A stretch of DNA of 64,000 nucleotides from JAFIFT01 sp020051095 (GTDB lineage: Bacteria; Pseudomonadota; Gammaproteobacteria; Legionellales; Legionellaceae), in contig NZ_CAXMZT010000003.1 of assembly GCF_964199965.1 (NCBI RefSeq), positions 290,098 to 354,097 on the forward strand, in the 5' to 3' direction. Below, in pieces: positions 61,161-64,000 of the stretch. A program made the position numbers and the translations under genes. The notes beneath the pieces are model-generated. The model had not been told where the DNA came from. It made no database searches and saw nothing but the letters and a program-made list of their open reading frames with translations. How positions within the stretch are numbered: the stretch's first letter is position 1; every line of letters begins with the position of its first letter.

Positions 61161-61991
61161 TTACTTTCGTTTCTTTGCACGTCTGACGATAAATTTGTCA
61201 GTTAATTTATTGTTTCTAGTTTTATAACCTTTAGTCGGAATACCCCAAGGCGTTACCGGATGACGTCCCCCCGAAGTTTTTCCTTCACCACCGCCATGGG
61301 GGTGATCAACAGGGTTCATAGCAACACCACGGACAGTTGGTCTAATACCACGCCACCGTTTTGCGCCTGCCTTTCCAAGAGCACGAAGACTATGTTCACT
61401 ATTGCTGACTTCACCAATGGTCGCGCGGCAGGTATTTAATATTTTTCTAACCTCACCAGAACGCATTTTTATCAACACATAGGTTGACCCTTCATTTCCC
61501 AACACTTGACCACTGCTGCCAGCACTTCTTAAAAATTGTGCACCTTTGCCAGGCTTATTTTCGACACAGTGTACTGTCGTACCTAGGGGAATATTTTTTA
61601 GTGGTAACGAATTTCCTACACTAATAGGAGCTTTTTCACCACTCACAACCATATCACCCTTTTTTAGGTGTGAAGGGGCAATAATGTACCTCTTTTCGCC
61701 ATCTTTGTAAACTACTAAAGCAATAAAAGCTGTGCGATTAGGATCATATTCTATACGTTCAACTTTTGCTTCAATATTATCTTTTTGTCTTTTAAAGTCG
61801 ATCACGCGATATTTTGGACGTGTACCACCGCCAATGTGGCGTACAGTTATCCGTCCAGTATTATTACGACCGCCAGTTTTACAGTTTCGCTCAAGCAAAG
61901 TCGATTCTGGCTTGCCTTTATAAACATCACGGGATACTCTTATTTCTCCACGGCGACCTGGAGAGGTCGGTTTTGATTTTAATATTGCCAT
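61161..61991 (-). CDS. rplB: 50S ribosomal protein L2 (uL2)
   Basis: Primary 23S-binding protein near the peptidyl transferase centre. The 276 residues (273 in E. coli) contain GRNNTGRITVRHIGGG, the RNA-binding RGVAMNPVDHPHGGGEGKTSGGRHPVTPWG (with the functionally important His) and a basic C-terminus. It lies 11 bases after rplW. Confidence 0.98.
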   Translation of the reverse strand: MAILKSKPTSPGRRGEIRVSRDVYKGKPESTLLERNCKTGGRNNTGRITVRHIGGGTRPKYRVIDFKRQKDNIEAKVERIEYDPNRTAFIALVVYKDGEKRYIIAPSHLKKGDMVVSGEKAPISVGNSLPLKNIPLGTTVHCVENKPGKGAQFLRSAGSSGQVLGNEGSTYVLIKMRSGEVRKILNTCRATIGEVSNSEHSLRALGKAGAKRWRGIRPTVRGVAMNPVDHPHGGGEGKTSGGRHPVTPWGIPTKGYKTRNNKLTDKFIVRRAKKRK

Positions 61992-62002
61992 GAGTACTTA
62001 CC

Positions 62003-62299
62003 TTATTCACTAACCGTAAAATCTATATCATATTCCGGATAAAGCGTGACATACGCCTTTTTCCAGTCACTACGTTTTCCTTCATGTTGGCGGAAACGTT
62101 TTGTTTTACCTTTCATGATGACAGTGGAAACATTTTTAACCTTTACGTTAAACAAATTTTCAACCGCCTTTTTGATTTCAGCTTTTGTCGCTGATTTCAA
62201 AACTTTGAAAGTAAACTGCTTCAATTTTTCAGCAACAACAGTCGACTTTTCAGAAGTATGAGGTTGTTGAAGCACCATAAATAAACGTTCTTTGTTCAT
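62003..62299 (-). CDS. rplW: 50S ribosomal protein L23 (uL23)
   Basis: Tunnel-exit protein that docks SRP and trigger factor, 98 residues (100 in E. coli): MNKERLFMVLQQPHTSEKSTVVAEK, AEIKKAVENLFNVKVKNVSTVIMKGK. Its start overlaps the rplD stop by four bases. Confidence 0.97.
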   Translation of the reverse strand: MNKERLFMVLQQPHTSEKSTVVAEKLKQFTFKVLKSATKAEIKKAVENLFNVKVKNVSTVIMKGKTKRFRQHEGKRSDWKKAYVTLYPEYDIDFTVSE

Positions 62300-62901
62300 T
62301 GAAGTTTCTCCTCGATTTTTTTAAGCGCTTCTTCAGTGATAACAACGTTGTCATACTTAAGGAGAACAACAGGATCAACTCCTTGCACATCAATCACAAG
62401 AAAATCTATCAGATTACGTGATGCAAGATATTCATTTTCACCAAGATCGGCCATAACAATCAGTGCATTTGTTAATTGCAACTCATTGATTTTCTGTATA
62501 AACGCTCTTGTTTTTGGTGACTCTACTTGAAAGTCGCTCACAATTTTAAGCGCTCCGTTTCGATTAAGCTCAGCCAATAAACTGCGCATGGCAGCTCGAT
62601 ACATCTTTTTAGGAAGCTTTTGACTGTAGTCTCTCTTTTTGGAGGCAAATGTAACACCACCACTACGCCATAATGGACTGCGGATTGTACCAGCTCTCGC
62701 TCTACCAGAGCCCTTTTGACGCCAAGGTTTTTTTCCACCGCCGCTTACTTCTGAACGGTTTTTTTGAGCACTATTACCGCTTCGTGAGTTCGCCAAATAT
62801 TTACAAACTGTTTGATGTACAAGTCCCTCATTAAATTTAACATCAAATATCGTTGTATCAAGAGATACCTTTTTATTCGTGTCAACTGTTTGTACTTGCA
62901 T
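62296..62901 (-). CDS. rplD: 50S ribosomal protein L4 (uL4)
   Basis: Tunnel protein and, in E. coli, the repressor of the S10 operon. The 201 residues equal E. coli. The tunnel loop is present (GGGKKPWRQKGSGRARAGTIRSPLWRSGGVTF, about 44-75). Its ATG shares a base with the rplC stop. The L4-responsive leader would lie upstream of rpsJ, where tuf is directly abutting, so an E. coli-like leader has no room here. Confidence 0.98.
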   Translation of the reverse strand: MQVQTVDTNKKVSLDTTIFDVKFNEGLVHQTVCKYLANSRSGNSAQKNRSEVSGGGKKPWRQKGSGRARAGTIRSPLWRSGGVTFASKKRDYSQKLPKKMYRAAMRSLLAELNRNGALKIVSDFQVESPKTRAFIQKINELQLTNALIVMADLGENEYLASRNLIDFLVIDVQGVDPVVLLKYDNVVITEEALKKIEEKLQ

Positions 62902-63551
62902 TATCTATCTCCTGTCGATTTCTTTAAAGCTGGCGTTATGACAACTTTAGTGCCAGGTGCGCCAGGGATAGCACCTTTAATTAATAGCAAGTTTCGTTCA
63001 CTATCTATTTTTACTAGTGATAGCGATTGAGTGGTACACGTCTCATTACCCAAATGCCCAGCCATTTTTTTACCTTTAAACACGCGACCGGGAGTTTGGT
63101 TCTGACCAATTGAACCAGGAACCCTATGTGAACGAGAGTTACCATGGGTTGCATCCTGTGTTCTAAAATTATGTCGCTTCACAGTACCTGCATAGCCTTT
63201 ACCTTTCGAAGTTCCAGTAACATCGACAAATTTTATGTCAGCGAATACATCTGAGACATTTAGTACTTGACCAAGCTCAAATGTTGCTATGTCATCAATT
63301 CGAAATTCTTTAACAATATCACCAGGTTCAGATTTTGCTTTCGCTAAATGTCCTGTCATTGCCTTATTTACATGGCTGGCTTTCTTTTCACCGCCTGTTA
63401 ATTGCAATGCTGTATAACCATCATTTTCAATTGTCTTGATTTGTGTGACTCGATTTGGCACTACTTGAACAACTGAAACTGGAATGGACAGCCCATTGTC
63501 ATCAAACACACGAGTCATGCCTACTTTTCGGCCCAATAACCCTATTGTCAT
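62901..63551 (-). CDS. rplC: 50S ribosomal protein L3 (uL3)
   Basis: Assembly-initiating protein of 216 residues (209 in E. coli): MTIGLLGRKVGMTRVFDDNG, SKGKGYAGTVKRHNF, and SIGQNQTPGRVFKGKKMAGHLG with the methylatable Gln region. Two ATG codons are adjacent; the second (63551) is six bases from GAGG and is preferred. It lies 32 bases after rpsJ. Confidence 0.97.
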   Translation of the reverse strand: MTIGLLGRKVGMTRVFDDNGLSIPVSVVQVVPNRVTQIKTIENDGYTALQLTGGEKKASHVNKAMTGHLAKAKSEPGDIVKEFRIDDIATFELGQVLNVSDVFADIKFVDVTGTSKGKGYAGTVKRHNFRTQDATHGNSRSHRVPGSIGQNQTPGRVFKGKKMAGHLGNETCTTQSLSLVKIDSERNLLLIKGAIPGAPGTKVVITPALKKSTGDR

Positions 63552-63583
63552 CATCTACCTCTTCTCTAATCCTGTCTCAGCCA

Positions 63584-63904
63584 TCAGTTGTCATCCAAAC
63601 TAATCTGAACATCAACACCCGCTGCAAGGTCCAATTTCATTAAAGCATCAACTGTTTTTTCAGTTGGTTGGACAATAACAACTAAGCGCTTATGCGTTCT
63701 TATTTCATATTGATCACGTGCATCCTTGTTAACGTGAGGTGAAATTAGCACAGTAAACTTCTCCTTTTTAACAGGGAGAGGAATGGGGCCTCGAATTTGC
63801 GCCCCAGTTCGTTTAGCTGTCTCAACTATTTCACCAGTCGATTGATCAATAAGTCGATGGTCAAAAGACTTTAACCGTATTCTAATGCTTTGACTGTTAC
63901 TCAT
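63584..63904 (-). CDS. rpsJ: 30S ribosomal protein S10 (uS10)
   Basis: Head protein that also serves as NusE in antitermination. The 106 residues (103 in E. coli) contain IRIRLKSFDHRLIDQSTGEIVETAKRTGAQIRGPIPLP and SPHVNKDARDQYEIRTHKRL. It starts six bases after the tuf stop, so the S10 operon is probably read from the tuf transcript. Confidence 0.98.
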   Translation of the reverse strand: MSNSQSIRIRLKSFDHRLIDQSTGEIVETAKRTGAQIRGPIPLPVKKEKFTVLISPHVNKDARDQYEIRTHKRLVVIVQPTEKTVDALMKLDLAAGVDVQISLDDN

Positions 63905-63910
63905 AACTTA

Positions 63911-64000
63911 TTACTCAACAATTTTAGAAACAACGCCAGCGCCAACTGTACGGCCACCTTCACGTATCGCAAAACGCAAACCTTCATCCATCGCAATCGG
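63911..64000 (-). CDS. tuf: Elongation factor Tu, C-terminal end only
   Basis: The last 29 residues of EF-Tu (PIAMDEGLRFAIREGG, RTVGAGVVSKIVE), domain III. The rest lies beyond the window edge. The end is one residue pattern different from E. coli (AKVLG). Position directly upstream of rpsJ indicates a str-S10 superoperon. Confidence 0.97.
   Translation of the reverse strand, partial: PIAMDEGLRFAIREGGRTVGAGVVSKIVE

Noticed and set aside
58884..63643. Numerous plus-strand and offset frames within the ribosomal operons
   Set aside because: They overlap strongly conserved ribosomal protein genes in other frames and have no independent support.

Overview
The window is a stretch of a gammaproteobacterial chromosome made almost entirely of conserved housekeeping genes. 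The gene orders rplM-rpsI, thrS-infC-rpmI-rplT-pheS-pheT-ihfA, pgsA-tRNA-Gly-tRNA-Cys-tRNA-Leu and tuf-S10-spc-alpha match the Escherichia coli pattern. Several traits point away from enterics and towards Legionellales-type bacteria: AT-rich DNA, an SMC rather than a MukB condensin placed next to zipA, a tubulin-tyrosine-ligase-like ATP-grasp protein, paired MFS transporters beside thymidine kinase, and one very large helical protein of unknown function. That lineage is an inference and I do not name a genus.

Layout. 1-8350 (minus): rpsI (cut by the window edge), rplM, a 2Fe-2S ferredoxin-like gene, ihfA, pheT, pheS, rplT, rpmI, infC and thrS. 8446-8520: tRNA-Val with its own promoter and terminator. 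8707-13197 (plus): tdk, two paralogous MFS transporters and deoB, which read as a nucleoside-salvage cluster. 13236-15165: hslV-hslU behind a near-perfect sigma-32 promoter. 15262-16197 (minus): the TTL-like gene. 16322-33693 (plus): smc, zipA, murF, mraY, murD, ftsW, murC, murB, ddl, ftsQ, ftsA, ftsZ and lpxC, a rearranged division and cell-wall cluster that lacks murG.

33731-43572 is less conserved: a dciA-like gene, a PH-domain membrane protein, upp, a GGDEF-EAL protein, a secreted polysaccharide deacetylase, the protein of about 1490 residues, and ppa. 43956-50393: folE, three tRNAs, pgsA, a HAD phosphatase, rluC, rne with a long non-coding leader, and a small membrane protein. 50529-64000 (minus): the complete alpha, spc and S10 ribosomal operons read backwards, from rplQ to rpsJ, and then the 3' end of tuf. 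Internal promoters sit at the S10/spc and spc/alpha boundaries.

The most open items are the giant protein with an internal duplication, the TTL-like enzyme beside smc, the tdk-MFS-MFS-deoB cluster, and the missing murG. I saw no phage, insertion sequence, CRISPR array or toxin-antitoxin pair. Three copies of a small dispersed palindrome lie between 32.4 and 44.6 kb. Several start codons were moved to agree with ribosome binding sites, including an ATT start for infC and GTG starts for rpsH, murC and the giant protein.
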